From contig JAKTNV010000262.1 of the NCBI GenBank assembly GCA_022747635.1, positions 186,001-250,000 on the forward strand: DNA of 64,000 nucleotides, written 5' to 3'. Below the pieces are notes generated by a model. It was given only the letters and a program-made list of their open reading frames with translations. It did no database searches and had not been told where the DNA came from. A program made the translations under genes and the position numbers. Within the stretch, counting starts at the first letter, position 1, and every line of letters starts with the position of its first letter. Shown here piece by piece: positions 35,999-46,169 of this stretch. Origin of the DNA: Hetaerina americana (Eukaryota > Arthropoda > Insecta > Odonata > Calopterygidae).

Positions 35999-36103
35999 AA
36001 ATAACAAATTGTGAGTGTCCTTTCTTTGTGTCTCTATATTCTAAAAATCTACATCTGTGTTTTTATATATTTATGCGTCGCTGAAGAGCGTTCCATTTCG
36101 AAG

Positions 36104-36106
<3 letters not shown>

Positions 36107-36159
<53 letters not shown>
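36107..36159. repeat. (TA)n microsatellite
   Basis: Pure TA repeat between the PLE inverted dimer and the 5'-truncated RTE copy. Confidence 0.95.
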
Positions 36160-36161
<2 letters not shown>

Positions 36162-38060
36162 GAAGAATGTAAATACAGAATTAGGTAAAATGTAGAACAA
36201 AGAATTAAACAATAAATTGAGGCGGGAAACAAATAAAGCGAAAGAAGCATAATTGAAGACGCAGTGCGAGGTAATGGAAAGCCTGCGGAGGAAGGGTTAA
36301 ATCGGTGCGCAGTACAGCAAAGTTAAATATTTATCGAGAAGTAACAAAGGGAGATCTATGCTAACAGTTAGAGCTAAGGCGGGTAAGGTAATAGTTGACA
36401 CAGGAAAGATCCAAGAGAGATGGAAGGAGTATATAGAAGAACTGTATAGTAAAGAGCTTAGACCAACAAAGTTAGACATAGAAGAGGAACATGACGTAGA
36501 GGAAGATAGCTTATGTCCAGGCATACTAGACAAAGAGATAGAAAGGGCATTAAGGGAGATGAAACTAAATAAGGCCGTGGCGGTGGATAACTTCCCGCGG
36601 AACTTTAAAAGGCTTAGGAAAATGTGGGAGGAAGAGGCTATATGGGCTGATCCGTAGTATTTATGAGGAGGGAATCTGGCCGGAAGACTTTGTGAGATCA
36701 GTTTTAGTTCCTATTCCGAAAAAGGTAAAGGCCACGTCAAGTAAGGACTATAGGACAATTAGTTTGATATCCCACGCAGCTAAAGTTGTTCTCAGGATCA
36801 TAAACAAAAGGATAGAGAGTAGGGCAAATGATTACTTAGGGGATGATCAGTTTGGGTTTAGGAAGGGGAGAGGTACGCGTGATGCCATTGCAGTAATGAG
36901 ATTATTAATCGAGAGGAATATAGAAGACAACCAGGAGGTATTTGCCTGTTTAGTAGATTTCAAAAAAGCGTTTGATAGTGTGAATTGGGAAAAACTAATG
37001 AGTATACTGCAGAAACTAGGAATAGATTAGAGGGACAGGAGGCTAACCCGCAACCTTTACATGTCTAAGACTGCTCAGGTGCGAGTTAGGAGCGGGCAGT
37101 CCGGTTGGGCAGTGTTAGGAAGAGGTGTAAGGCAGGGTTGCCCATTATCACCGTTGCTGTTCAACCTGTATGCAGAGGAAATGATCAAAGAGGCATGGGA
37201 AGAACTCGAGGTAGGAATGAAGGTGGTCGGCGAATTCGTAAAATCAGTTAGGTTTGCTGATGACCAAGCTTTAGTTTGTCAGTCAACCAAGGGGCTGCAA
37301 GCATTGCTTAGTGAATTGGAAATTCAGTGCGATAGGTATGGGATGAGAATCAATATTAGTAAAAGAAAGGTAATGCGATTTTCTAGAAAGAAAAAGGCTA
37401 AGCTAAACATTAAAATAGGAGGGCCAAAACTAGAGCAGGTAGAACAGTTTACGTATCTCGGCAGTGTTTTGAACCAACAAGGTCAAAGTAGTAGGGACGT
37501 AAGTATAAAAATTGCGCTAGGCAATGAGGCTTTCACAAGGAGGAGGGAGTTGATGACGGGGACGTTGAGTAAGGATGTTAAGAAAAGACTCGCAAAAACT
37601 TTAATTTGGAGCGTAGCTATGTACGGCGAGGAAACGTGGTCATTGAAGCAGGAGAATAGACGTAGATTGGAGGTTTTTGAAATGTGGGTGTGGAGAAGAA
37701 TGGAGAAGGTGAAATGGACTGAGAAAAAAACAAACGAGGAAGTACTTGGTATGGTGGGCGAAGAGAGGGGTTGGTTGGGAGCAATCCTATGGAGGCAGGA
37801 AAAGTGAATGATGGGGTTGTTGACCGGCAGTTGGATGTTGAAGACTGTAATTGAGGGGAGAATGTTAGGCAAACGAGGAAAGGGAAGGAACAGGAAAGGG
37901 ATGTTGGACGGGATGAAGGGAGGAAGAAAGTACTCAGAGATGAAGAGGGACTCGATGTAAAGTAGGATATTGTGTTTTCCTAGGGGCCAAAAATTATTTT
38001 ATTAGTAATTACGTCCATCCAAAAACCTTAATCTTAACCGGTAGATTACCTGATAAATAA
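36162..38060 (+). mobile_element. RTE/BovB-like LINE, 5' truncated, most complete RT
   Basis: The copy begins within the region between endonuclease and RT and runs to the 3' end. It ends with TTAGTAATTACGTCCATCC and a TAATAATAAATA tail. RT is nearly continuous across three open segments (36358-36657, 36692-37030, 37061-37807). RTE-clade tails of simple TAA-like repeats fit. Truncation right after a (TA)n tract suggests insertion there. Confidence 0.85.
36358..37807 (+). pseudogene. RTE-like reverse transcriptase with few disruptions
   Basis: Motifs in order: KIQERWKEYIEELYSKEL, MKLNKAVAVDNFPRNF, RSVLVPIPKKVKATSSKDY (RT finger), GFRKGRGTRDAIAVMR, VDFKKAFDSVNWEKL (motif A, catalytic D), RQGCPLSPLLFNLYAEEM (motif B), SVRFADDQALVCQS (motif C, FADD), then YLGSVLNQQGQS and the C-terminal WVWRRMEKVKWTEKK. 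Breaks are a stop and frame change near 36655 and an amber codon at 37028. It would copy the element RNA at the nick made by the endonuclease. The FADD box is followed by Q rather than the usual hydrophobic residue; the other copy at 17826 has the same Q. Confidence 0.85.
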
Positions 38061-38090
38061 TAATAAATATATATTATATATACATACATA

Positions 38091-39250
38091 CACGAGGTCT
38101 GTTCAAAAAGTATCGCGAATTTTGAATTTTCGCGGGTTGGAATACTTGACTTTCGATTTTTTGTGGCGTTTTATTAGTACTTATTTCTTTCACATATGCC
38201 GAACCGTTCGGCCATATTGAATGTACAGGTAATTGTTGACAGCTGCTTTGCATGGACGATTTTTGGCTTGTCTTCGATTATTGCCTGTTCCAAAAAATGG
38301 ATCAAAGAATCCGTATCAAATTTTGTATGAAAAACGAAATTAAGTGTGCGGACGCATTCCAAATGTCACTGTGGCATATAAAGAAGCTGCCTTGTGCCGA
38401 AGCAATTTTATCGGTGGTGCAAATTATCTCAGAGGGACGAGAAGATGAGAACGACGATGAGCGTGCCGGACGCCCGAGCACATCGACGACAGGCGAAAAC
38501 ATTGATGCAGTGAAGAAAATAGTATTGGCCATTCGTCAAACCACCGTTAGAGAAGTTGCTGAGGACCTAAACATATCGATTGACTCGTGCCATTCGATTT
38601 TTGCCAGTGATTTGGGCATGACACGGGTCGCCGTACCAAAATTGCTTAATTTTGCCCAAAAAAAGCAACGCATTAAGATTGCTAATCAGGTATCGGACTC
38701 TGTCCGTGACGACCCAAATTTACTCCAGAGGGTCAAAACTGGCGACAAATATGGGTTTATGATTATGATGTGGAAAATAAACTCAGTCTTCCCAATGGAA
38801 GCTGCAGCACGAGGCAATGCCGAAAAAGAGCGTTAAATTCGGTCGAATGTGAAAGTATTGCTCAAAGTGTCCTTTTATTGCAGGGGCGCTTTGCATCATG
38901 AGTTCTTGCCTTAGTACTTGAACGGTAAATAAGGAATATAACCTGCAAGTTATGCGCAATTTGTGCGAAGTAATCCACCACTAACGCTTGGATTTGTGGA
39001 AGAACAAAATTTGGCTTTTGCACCATGGCAACACCCCTGCTCACAAATCGTTACTTATGAGCGAATTTTTGGCGAAAAAAAATCACTAATGATGCCGCAG
39101 CCACCGTATTCCCCAGATCTAGCCCCCAGTGATATTTTTTTGTTCCCAAAACTGAAGGTTCCTATGAAAGGACAACGCTGCGGTACGATTGACGAGATGA
39201 AGACTTCATCGAAGAAGGAGCTGAACAAGATCACAGAAAATGATTTACAG
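38091..39250 (+). pseudogene. Mariner transposase, truncated and mutated
   Basis: The left terminal repeat starts at CACGAGGTCTGTTCAAAAAG after TA. The frame from 38252 encodes the helix-turn-helix part (QRIRIKFCMKNEIKCADAFQ, RAGRPSTSTTGENIDAVKK, LNISIDSCHSIFASDLGMTR). It then reads the start of the catalytic domain near VKTGDKYGFMIMMWK. A second open part contains HHGNTPAHKSLL and PYSPDLAPSDIFLFPKLK, the D34D region, where the middle aspartate is replaced (NTPAH). The 3' end and right inverted repeat are lost at 39250 where a PLE fragment begins. The gene is inactive. Confidence 0.85.
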
Positions 39251-39252
39251 GG

Positions 39253-39548
39253 CCCGCCCGGGCTGAACCAAGCCCACTGAATGCATCATATGGCTGCCTA
39301 CATATCCCCTCTCACCCCCTTGTTCATTTCCTATTGGTCCCTTAACCTCTCCTTCCCCCACCTCTTCCCCGCACATGTCCTCTCCCCTCTCCCCCGAGAA
39401 CGCCATTCTGAAGACGACAGCCGAGCTGTCGAAACGTCAAATAACATATTGTGATGTCCTTCCTTTGTGTCTCTATATTCTAAAAATCTGCATCTGTGTT
39501 TTTATATATTTGTGTGTCACCGAAAGGCGTTCCATTTCGAAGGTATTT
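39253..39548 (+). mobile_element. PLE 3' end (family 5), strongly 5' truncated
   Basis: It starts in the last codons of the PLE frame (PPGLNQAH, stop at 39278-39280) and matches the copy at 16898-17164 throughout, including the polypyrimidine 3'UTR, hammerhead-like motif, TGTGATGTCC box and TTCCATTTCGAAGGTATT end. It interrupts the mariner at 39250. Confidence 0.85.
39408..39438 (+). ncRNA. Hammerhead-like motif, family 5, copy in 3' end (candidate)
   Basis: CUGAAGA (39408-39414), extra C, GACAG/CTGTC (loop CCGAG), GAAA (39431-39434), ACGT (39434-39437), C39438. The only difference from the other family 5 copies inside the motif is in the loop (CCGAG for CCGTG), which leaves the stem intact. 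Confidence 0.5.
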
Positions 39549-39650
39549 ATTTACAATTATACATAATTCGTGTGAAAGTCTTACGGATGTGAATAATACT
39601 GTGTACCAAGATACCACTGGCGAACAAAAACACAGAAACACACAAAAAAG
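39549..39650 (-). mobile_element. PLE tail remnant (tail family 1, reverse)
   Basis: The minus strand contains TTTTGTGTGTTTCTGTGTTT, TATTATTCACATCCGTAAGA and CTTTCACACGAA. It aligns with 12597-12700. It is adjacent to the family 5 end, again in opposite orientation. Confidence 0.5.
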
Positions 39651-42600
39651 AAAATTTGGTCCGCGTGAATGTTCCATTTTGTGTGTTTCCATGTCTTTGT
39701 TCACCGATGTTATCTATATGTATATGCTATTATTAGGTAATCTACCGGTTAAGGCAGGTTTTGGATGAACAGAACTACCAAATAAATAATTTGTGACTCC
39801 CAACAAAACAGAGAGCAGCAACCTACTCTGCATCAGGTCCCTCATCGCATCTCTGAGTGTTTCCTTCTTCTCTTTATCCCGTCCAACACCCCTATGCTGC
39901 TCCTGGAGTCCCTTCAACCCTTTGAAGGGTCTCATTTGAGTTGAGTGCATGTGTGTGTCTGCAGGTACTCACTGGCGAGGAAGTAACATTCCGGCAAACT
40001 ACAACAGAGGGGTATTCCGGTTGAGAGGCTGTGGTCGGTCGCTCTCGTGGAATTTCTTTTCCCACAAACCATCACAACAAATTTTGTTTCTTTTGCGGGA
40101 CGAGTGTCGCCAATTAATTACGGCTATAGGAGTTTGCCTTTAATTTGTTATTTTACGAGGCCGTCCAGCTCAAGTTTCCTAGGTTCTTCGGTTGAGTCTA
40201 AAATGTCACCGTTTTGTGTCCGTCCCCGCTTGAATTGGCTTCGCATATCCTCTTATGCTTGAACGTTTCAAGGAGTCATCTTGAGCCGATTCCATCCATG
40301 GTCGTCAGTTGAGTGTAGTGATCATACGCATATGCTTATTTTGAAAGCGCCCTTCTATACTTAAAAATCCCTTGAACGGCAATTAGCGCGTGACACTCTC
40401 TTAGGACATAGTAAGTACAGGATTCACGTGAATATGCCTCTGAGTTCGTGAACTATTAACGACCGTTCATCTAGCTTCACAATTAATGGTTTGGCTCAAT
40501 GCAAGATTTTGCAGTACGCCTCGGCAGCGTTTCTCTGGAAATTTAAGCAAATCATCTTTCATCTAACTAGAGCTTTGTATTATATTTATTCGAGAAAACA
40601 TTCTGTTGTAAAGGAGCCAGTTCTCTTGTCGCCTTTTCCTTCTTCAATTATTTGTCTTATTCATTTAAAATCGCCTTCCAAAAGGTATTTCTTTGAACTA
40701 TGTGATCAAAATATAGGTAAAGAAGTACCTACGTTTTCTTTTTAGAAAAAGTAATGTGGACTAGGTGACATTTAGGACTACAGTTTTGGACAATATTTTG
40801 CTATCAATTGTTCAGTCTAAAAAATAAATTGTTAGATGAAAAGAAAAAATTTGATACGGTTAATAATAAAACTGAAAGAATTTAATTTACACACGTGATG
40901 AAACATCTCTTTTAAATGCAAAAATTCTGTGAAATACAAACAAATGTCATGTCTCATTAGTAATAGACTAAGCGCCTCACTCACTCATCTGAAAATCCCG
41001 ATGGATGACGTGTCTGAACGGCACGGTGCAATTTTTTTCACAAGGACGCGTCGCAGACCGACCGTGGAAACTCCGCCCGTGAGGGAAAAGCGTTGTATCA
41101 GTCTGGGCATGTGCCTCAAGCTGTGGAGTATATTTTCTGATAAAATAGGGGCGAACGGGCTGCTTTGCACTTTTCATTCTCCTCAAAATGAAGATATGAA
41201 ATGGGATGTGAGAGAAGATCGCAAATTTGTTAGTTCTAGACGCTGCGGCACGTTGGCATTCAGTGATGACAAACCTCCGATTTGAAAATTAATAAGACGC
41301 AAAATGTTTATCTATAATTGCGAGTCAACATCTGGTTTTTTATGCAGATTAATAAGGAGCACGGTCAGGGGTACAAATGTCTAGTTAAAGGCATTCAAGT
41401 TGAAATTTTACTGTAACGGGATGAGGAAGTCTGAGTTTATTAGAAGGGAGCGTGATAAGAAATTGAAAGATAGGTAGAATGACAGGCAAGATGCGATCAT
41501 TAATGGGGACTTAATAGTTCAAATGAAGGACGGTTTTCAGAGCAGAAAGTCAATTCACGAATTCAAGATTTTACTGATACATACAAACAAAGAGGGAGGA
41601 GTTAGCGTGGGTGGTGGAGCGTTGAAATATTGACTGGATAGCCCTAATTTGATTCCCGTGGACGCCTCGGTCAATCCTCGGTTTCACCCGAGCTGTGTAT
41701 TTTTTTCGCCTGGCATCTTCCGAGAAAAGCATAGTCGGCACAGAGAAAGAAACGGCTGCCCCTCAACCAAATTTATTGCCTCCCTTATGGGTGAATTTCT
41801 CGCTAGAATTTCTACGCTCTCTTATCTAACCAATCTTCGGGTTAATATTATGTGTTTATAAACAAATGAGAATGTATTTACTGTAAGGAATGAAGTAATC
41901 CGGAGAAATATCTCAACCAATGGAATGGAATTTTGGTGAAAACAGAGCTGGTAACCTTTTTGTATTCCTCAAAAGTGATGGAATAAATACCCAGGGTGAA
42001 AGGTTCATGAAAACCTCTCATATTGAAAAGAACGGGGAACACGATAGTGCTGAAACTTGAATTTAGCATCACAATCTTGCCATCTTAGACATCTCATTGA
42101 CCTTAAGGAGGTTTTGGACGATATTAGAAAGTCTTGACCTTATAAAGAATTGTCGTAGAATATTAGCACGCTCAGTCTAACGCTATTCCTTAGCTTCTCA
42201 TTTTTTACTCACATGCAAAAAAACGTAATCCTTTTTTTCGCTCGCCTAACATTCTTCCTTCCATTACATCTTTCAAAAATCCAGCTGCCAGTATGCATAA
42301 AGTCTATTTTTTCTGTCGTTTTAAGAATTCTCCCAAATTCTCTCTACCATGTGTGTTTCATCTCCAGCATGTTGCCCTGTGAGGAGATTTCCTAAGGCTT
42401 TCTCCTTTGCTTTCCGTAATTCTTCCTTTGTGTTTCAATAAATCCACCTTATTTGCATCATCCTCTGCGACAGCAAAATAAATAGCAATCCAGCAAAAGC
42501 GATATCGATAGTTGCCCGGGGAACGTGAGTGTCGACCGATTTATTTTTATCTTTCCGCCTGCCAGACCAGGGCGCCATCGCGGTACACACGATTGACTCG

Positions 42601-43695
42601 TGTTTATTATGCGTAGGGAGGGGCACGGGAGCGCCCGGGGCGGCGAGGGGCGAGTTTAGCCCGTCGACCACGCTCAATCACGAACATGAGGGAAAGGAAG
42701 CCAGGGGATTCCTTATTTTACCCTCACTTATCCCACGCAGCCTTATATTTAAATTCCCAGTATCAGTTTTCCTCTTCCCTATTTTTATTTACATTATTCC
42801 CTTCACCCCGCCTCTCAGGTGAGTTCCCGCTACGCTCCTCAAATGTGGAAGCACGTGGTTCTCGAGACCGGGAAAATAAACAAGGGTTCAAGGGACGAGT
42901 ATTAGCCGCCGTGGCCGCGGGGCGGAATCACGTTCGTAGACGGACGCGCGTCGAGCGAGTGGTACGACTGTGCGTAGGGGAGGGAGGGAAAGGGGGTGGG
43001 GATGCGGCGTGGGATGGGAAGGGAAAGACGGTGACGCGTTTTCCTGGGGAGTGAACGGCGGGGGGTGGAGGGGGATGTTATGAGGGCGGGGTGAGAGGGT
43101 GAACGGTTGACAGGACGGGGCGGGAGATGATCGTGTTTCGTGGATTCGGGGCGAGAAGACGGGGGAGTGTAGAAACTAAAGAGTCCCAAAATAGTACAGA
43201 ATCGGTTCGGGAAGTGGAAAAATTGTGACACACATCATGCAATATTTTGATGCATAAAATAGTACAATTAATGGCTGGAATTAATTCTGGCAAAAAACGG
43301 ATGAAAAATGAACTGTTTAACGAGAAAGCAAAACTATTACCAGATGCACGTGCGTTCCATGCGTAAAATACTTGTTCCATGCAACCTGGTTTCAAATTCT
43401 CAAGGATCACCTTTAGGTGTCCAGCTGATTACTATGGTGCTGGAAGGGATGTTTAATTCTGACGAAGTTGAATGGATGGATCTGGTCGAAGCGGTGATGC
43501 TTAAATTATTGAATCCTGGGATTTGAGCAACATTGATGCACATAGTCATGAGGGGAGGCGACCGACGGCTGGGGTCATGGCGCCATCAGGCCATGACCGG
43601 CCAAGTTGGTAGAAATTAGATGCTCAGGGAATGGTGGAGTAATGGCGAAGAGAAACCCAGGAGTGGATTTAACCTACTCTTATAAAAAGGCTCCA
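39651..43695. other. No gene recognised; GC- and G-rich patch at 42500-43150
   Basis: AT-rich DNA lacking motifs. From about 42890 to 43150 the plus strand is purine- and G-rich (AGGGGGTGGGGATGCGGCG and similar). Open frames are short and without family resemblance. Confidence 0.4.
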
Positions 43696-43699
43696 AGGG

Positions 43700-43765
43700 G
43701 TAACAGAATTTAACGCCCCATCAGACGGACGGCGTACTCCACTTGGAATGCTCTCCACATATCAC
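43700..43765 (+). repeat. Unclassified dispersed repeat, copy B
   Basis: CCCCATCAGACGGACGGCGT, ACTCCACTTGG and ATGCTCTCCACATATCAC parallel the reverse complement of copy A at 32460-32525 and a shorter copy at 52065-52105. The conserved order suggests a transposable element remnant of unknown class. Confidence 0.5.
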
Positions 43766-44017
43766 TCCAAGGAAGTATCGTGATTGTTTGCCACCGACAC
43801 GGTTCCCATGTGAGGAATAATTCTTTCATATGTGGTGCCTATTTTTCAAGTTTATTGAAATCATTAAATGTGATGGAATGACAAACATTATCGAAAGATC
43901 TTTCTATAAAAAATACGCTTTTTATTGTAGAATTCAAAATGATGACCTCTCGCCGGTAACATTATAAACATGAAAGTATATCGCGTATATAATTGTGTGT
44001 AAGTCTCTGTGTGTGAG

Positions 44018-44085
44018 TACGGGTCGCGGTAGTCCATGGGTAGAACGTTGGACTACAGACCGAGATTTGAATATTTTGATTCAAA
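44018..44085 (+). repeat. tRNA-like SINE remnant
   Basis: GGTAGTCCATGGGTAGAACG resembles an A-box region and is followed by TTGGACTACAGACCGA (anticodon-arm-like). ATTTTGATTC, about 15 bases further on, could be a decayed B box. It is too diverged for a firm class. Confidence 0.35.
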
Positions 44086-44985
44086 AAACTTCCGAGGCAT
44101 ATAAAGTTCCACCTGCTCTTGTCTTTGGTCTTTATTTTTATGTGGTACGCACGACGTGGCTATTATTGCCGGAGTGGGCTGTCTTTTATATGTTGGTACA
44201 TGACACCGATTCTTTTATTGACCAGACTGTCTAATTTTCGCACTCTAAGGGGCATTAACTCCCTTTAACTTAAATTCCTCGAGTTCATTTAATTAATATC
44301 AGCAGTAGTGTTATACCTTTTCAGAATTTATAGTCTCAGGTTAAGTGATAATTAATTCTTTGTGTAGGAGAAAATAGAAATGAAATGTCTACAAGAAACT
44401 TATTATTGACGTAGGTTTCAAATTAGTTATTTGATTTCAGGATCGTGAATTGCAATCTTAGGCTAGAAAAATTAAACATTTGCTTGGAACTACACAAGAG
44501 TTTAATTTTCTTCACTTGTTTCTGTAAGCAGAAGTACTTCAATACATATATACATACTTCAGCATACACTTCAGTACGAATATTTCCTAAAATGTTATGA
44601 TACTTGAAAAGCAAATACCTATGAATGATCTTGAATGATACTTCCGTCTATCTTTGTCCCTGGAATGTATTTGAAGTTCTTAGCTCCCTTATCGTGAGTC
44701 GGGCTCGGCTCGAAGACTTTTCAATCGTCTCTCGAGATCATTTGGCGGAGGAGGGAAATAAACCAAGTGTGAATGTAGGGAATTTGATTCTTTGCCTTTC
44801 TGTTTCGGAGCCACTTTCCGAGGAAGAAAGGGGGAGCATCCTCGGCACCATTTTAGTTGCATATAGTGTGCGTAGTCATAAATGTTTGGACAAAGACCAA
44901 TTCCCACCGGAACGTCTACCGCTTTGGCAACATCGAAATGGAATGTGTACACTCAATATAATGCCTAGACGTTACCCTCACTCGT
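44086..44985. other. No gene recognised
   Basis: AT-rich DNA. Nothing beyond short open frames was seen. The last part may already belong to the CR1-like LINE that becomes recognisable at 44986. Confidence 0.4.
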
Positions 44986-45572
44986 GATCTCTCCTGGGTG
45001 AAACACACACGGGGAATAGGTGAACAAGCTGACAAAAAAATAGGATTTGTAAGAAGAGTATTTGGTAAATATAATGAAAAGGTCAAAGAAAATTGTTGTC
45101 TTTCACTGGTTAGGCAGCATTTAGAATATTTTGCAAGTATACAGGATCCTCATGAAGTTGAATCAATTGCCAATTTGTATCGCTTGGAGCGTAGAGGAGC
45201 TAGATTTGTAAGATTTTGTAATGATAAACTTAGTAGCGTATCCAAAAGATCAGAGCAGCTAGGCTGGGAATCAATCATGCAGCGAAGGTTGAATTACAGA
45301 TTGAAGCTCTCGCACGAGTCGGTAGGGAGTCTCTTTAGCAGTGATGTTGAACATATACTATTGCCCCCATCGTTCTACGGTAGGATAGATCATGCCAATA
45401 AAATTATAGAGATTAAGTGTAGAAAAGATAGATTTAAGATTTCATTTTTTCTACGAACTGTAATTGTTCGACCGCTTTGGGGTCATGTTCGGGTAAAATT
45501 ATTCTGGTGTGTTAACCCCCTGCCATGCACCCTCGTGGTGGCTTGAAAGGTATATAAATTAATAAAGAAGCA
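44986..45572 (+). pseudogene. CR1/L2-like LINE, RT C-terminal end
   Basis: The frame at 44998-45546 encodes the region after the RT palm: DKKIGFVRRVFGKYNEKVKE, SLVRQHLEYFASIQDPHEVE, YRLERRGARFVRFCNDKLSS, EQLGWESIMQRRLNYRLKLS and KIIEIKCRKDRFKISFFLRT. Similar blocks (SLVRPHLEY, LGW, RR, FFPRT) mark the C-terminus of CR1/L2/Jockey-type LINEs. The catalytic RT is absent. The 3' end (TGTGTTAACCCCCTGCCATG, ending in AATTAATAAA) is shared with two older copies at 25080 and 33781. Confidence 0.8.
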
Positions 45573-45782
45573 TTCATTCGGAGGAGTAGATGTTGTGGTC
45601 GTTTAAATTATGGCAACCGTGAAGCGCACACATTTATCTTGTACGCATGCACACACCCATATATATTTTTATACATGTACGGCATAAGTAAGCTGTTTGT
45701 AAAAAAACTATTTTGAACGAATAAGGGAATAATAACGTTATCATGCGATTGGTTTAAGTTCTTTTTTAAATAACCGGAAACC

Positions 45783-46095
45783 AGACCCAGGACTCAAAAT
45801 CTCTGTTTTGTCCATCATGTAAATCTTGGGAATGATAGTTGAGGTGGTTTCCCGTTGCCTTCCTCAATAGTGTTTTTAACGTGACACCATCACTTATTGG
45901 CCGCCCCACTAGGGTCAGACGCCATTGCAGCCGCCTCACTGAGGAACAGACGCTGCGTGGACTACCTTTCGTCCGGCTCCTAACCTTCGACCTATCTGAC
46001 ATGGATGACCCTACCAGGAGCAATTATTATTACTCCCGCCAGCACAGCTCTAGGGGTCATCGGAACTCACAAGCCCTTCCACCACGTCAAGGTTA
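45783..46095 (-). mobile_element. RTE-like LINE 5' end, inverted
   Basis: The minus strand encodes the same N-terminal leader as the copy at 20272 (RRLQWRLTLVGRPISDGVTL, LNYHSQDLHDGQNRDFESW) and extends to the 5' terminus (CCCTCCCCGGAC). That terminus also starts the copy at 48814. It is joined at 46095/46096 to a plus-strand 3' tail. Confidence 0.8.
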
Positions 46096-46165
46096 TAGTC
46101 CGGGGAGGGGGTCACAAAATATTTACTTAGTAATTATGTCCATCCAAAAACCTACCTCAGGAGGA
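46096..46165 (+). mobile_element. RTE-like LINE 3' tail
   Basis: The words GGTCACAAAATATTTA and TTAGTAATTATGTCCATCCA match the other RTE 3' ends. Together with 45783-46095 it forms an inverted 5' end plus 3' end without any internal sequence. Confidence 0.75.
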
Positions 46166-46169
46166 GGTG

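Larger units (their letters stand above)
35849..36107. mobile_element. PLE terminal repeat inverted dimer (family 5)
   Basis: Two copies of the family 5 end, the same end as in 16898-17050 and 39253-39548, face outward around a centre at 35960/35961. The inverted arms span about 35849-36072. Each arm holds the hammerhead-like motif, TGTGAGTGTCCTTTCTTTG and TCTGTGTTTTTATATATTTA. The right arm extends to GTTCCATTTCGAAGATATT and a (TA)n tract. Confidence 0.8.
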
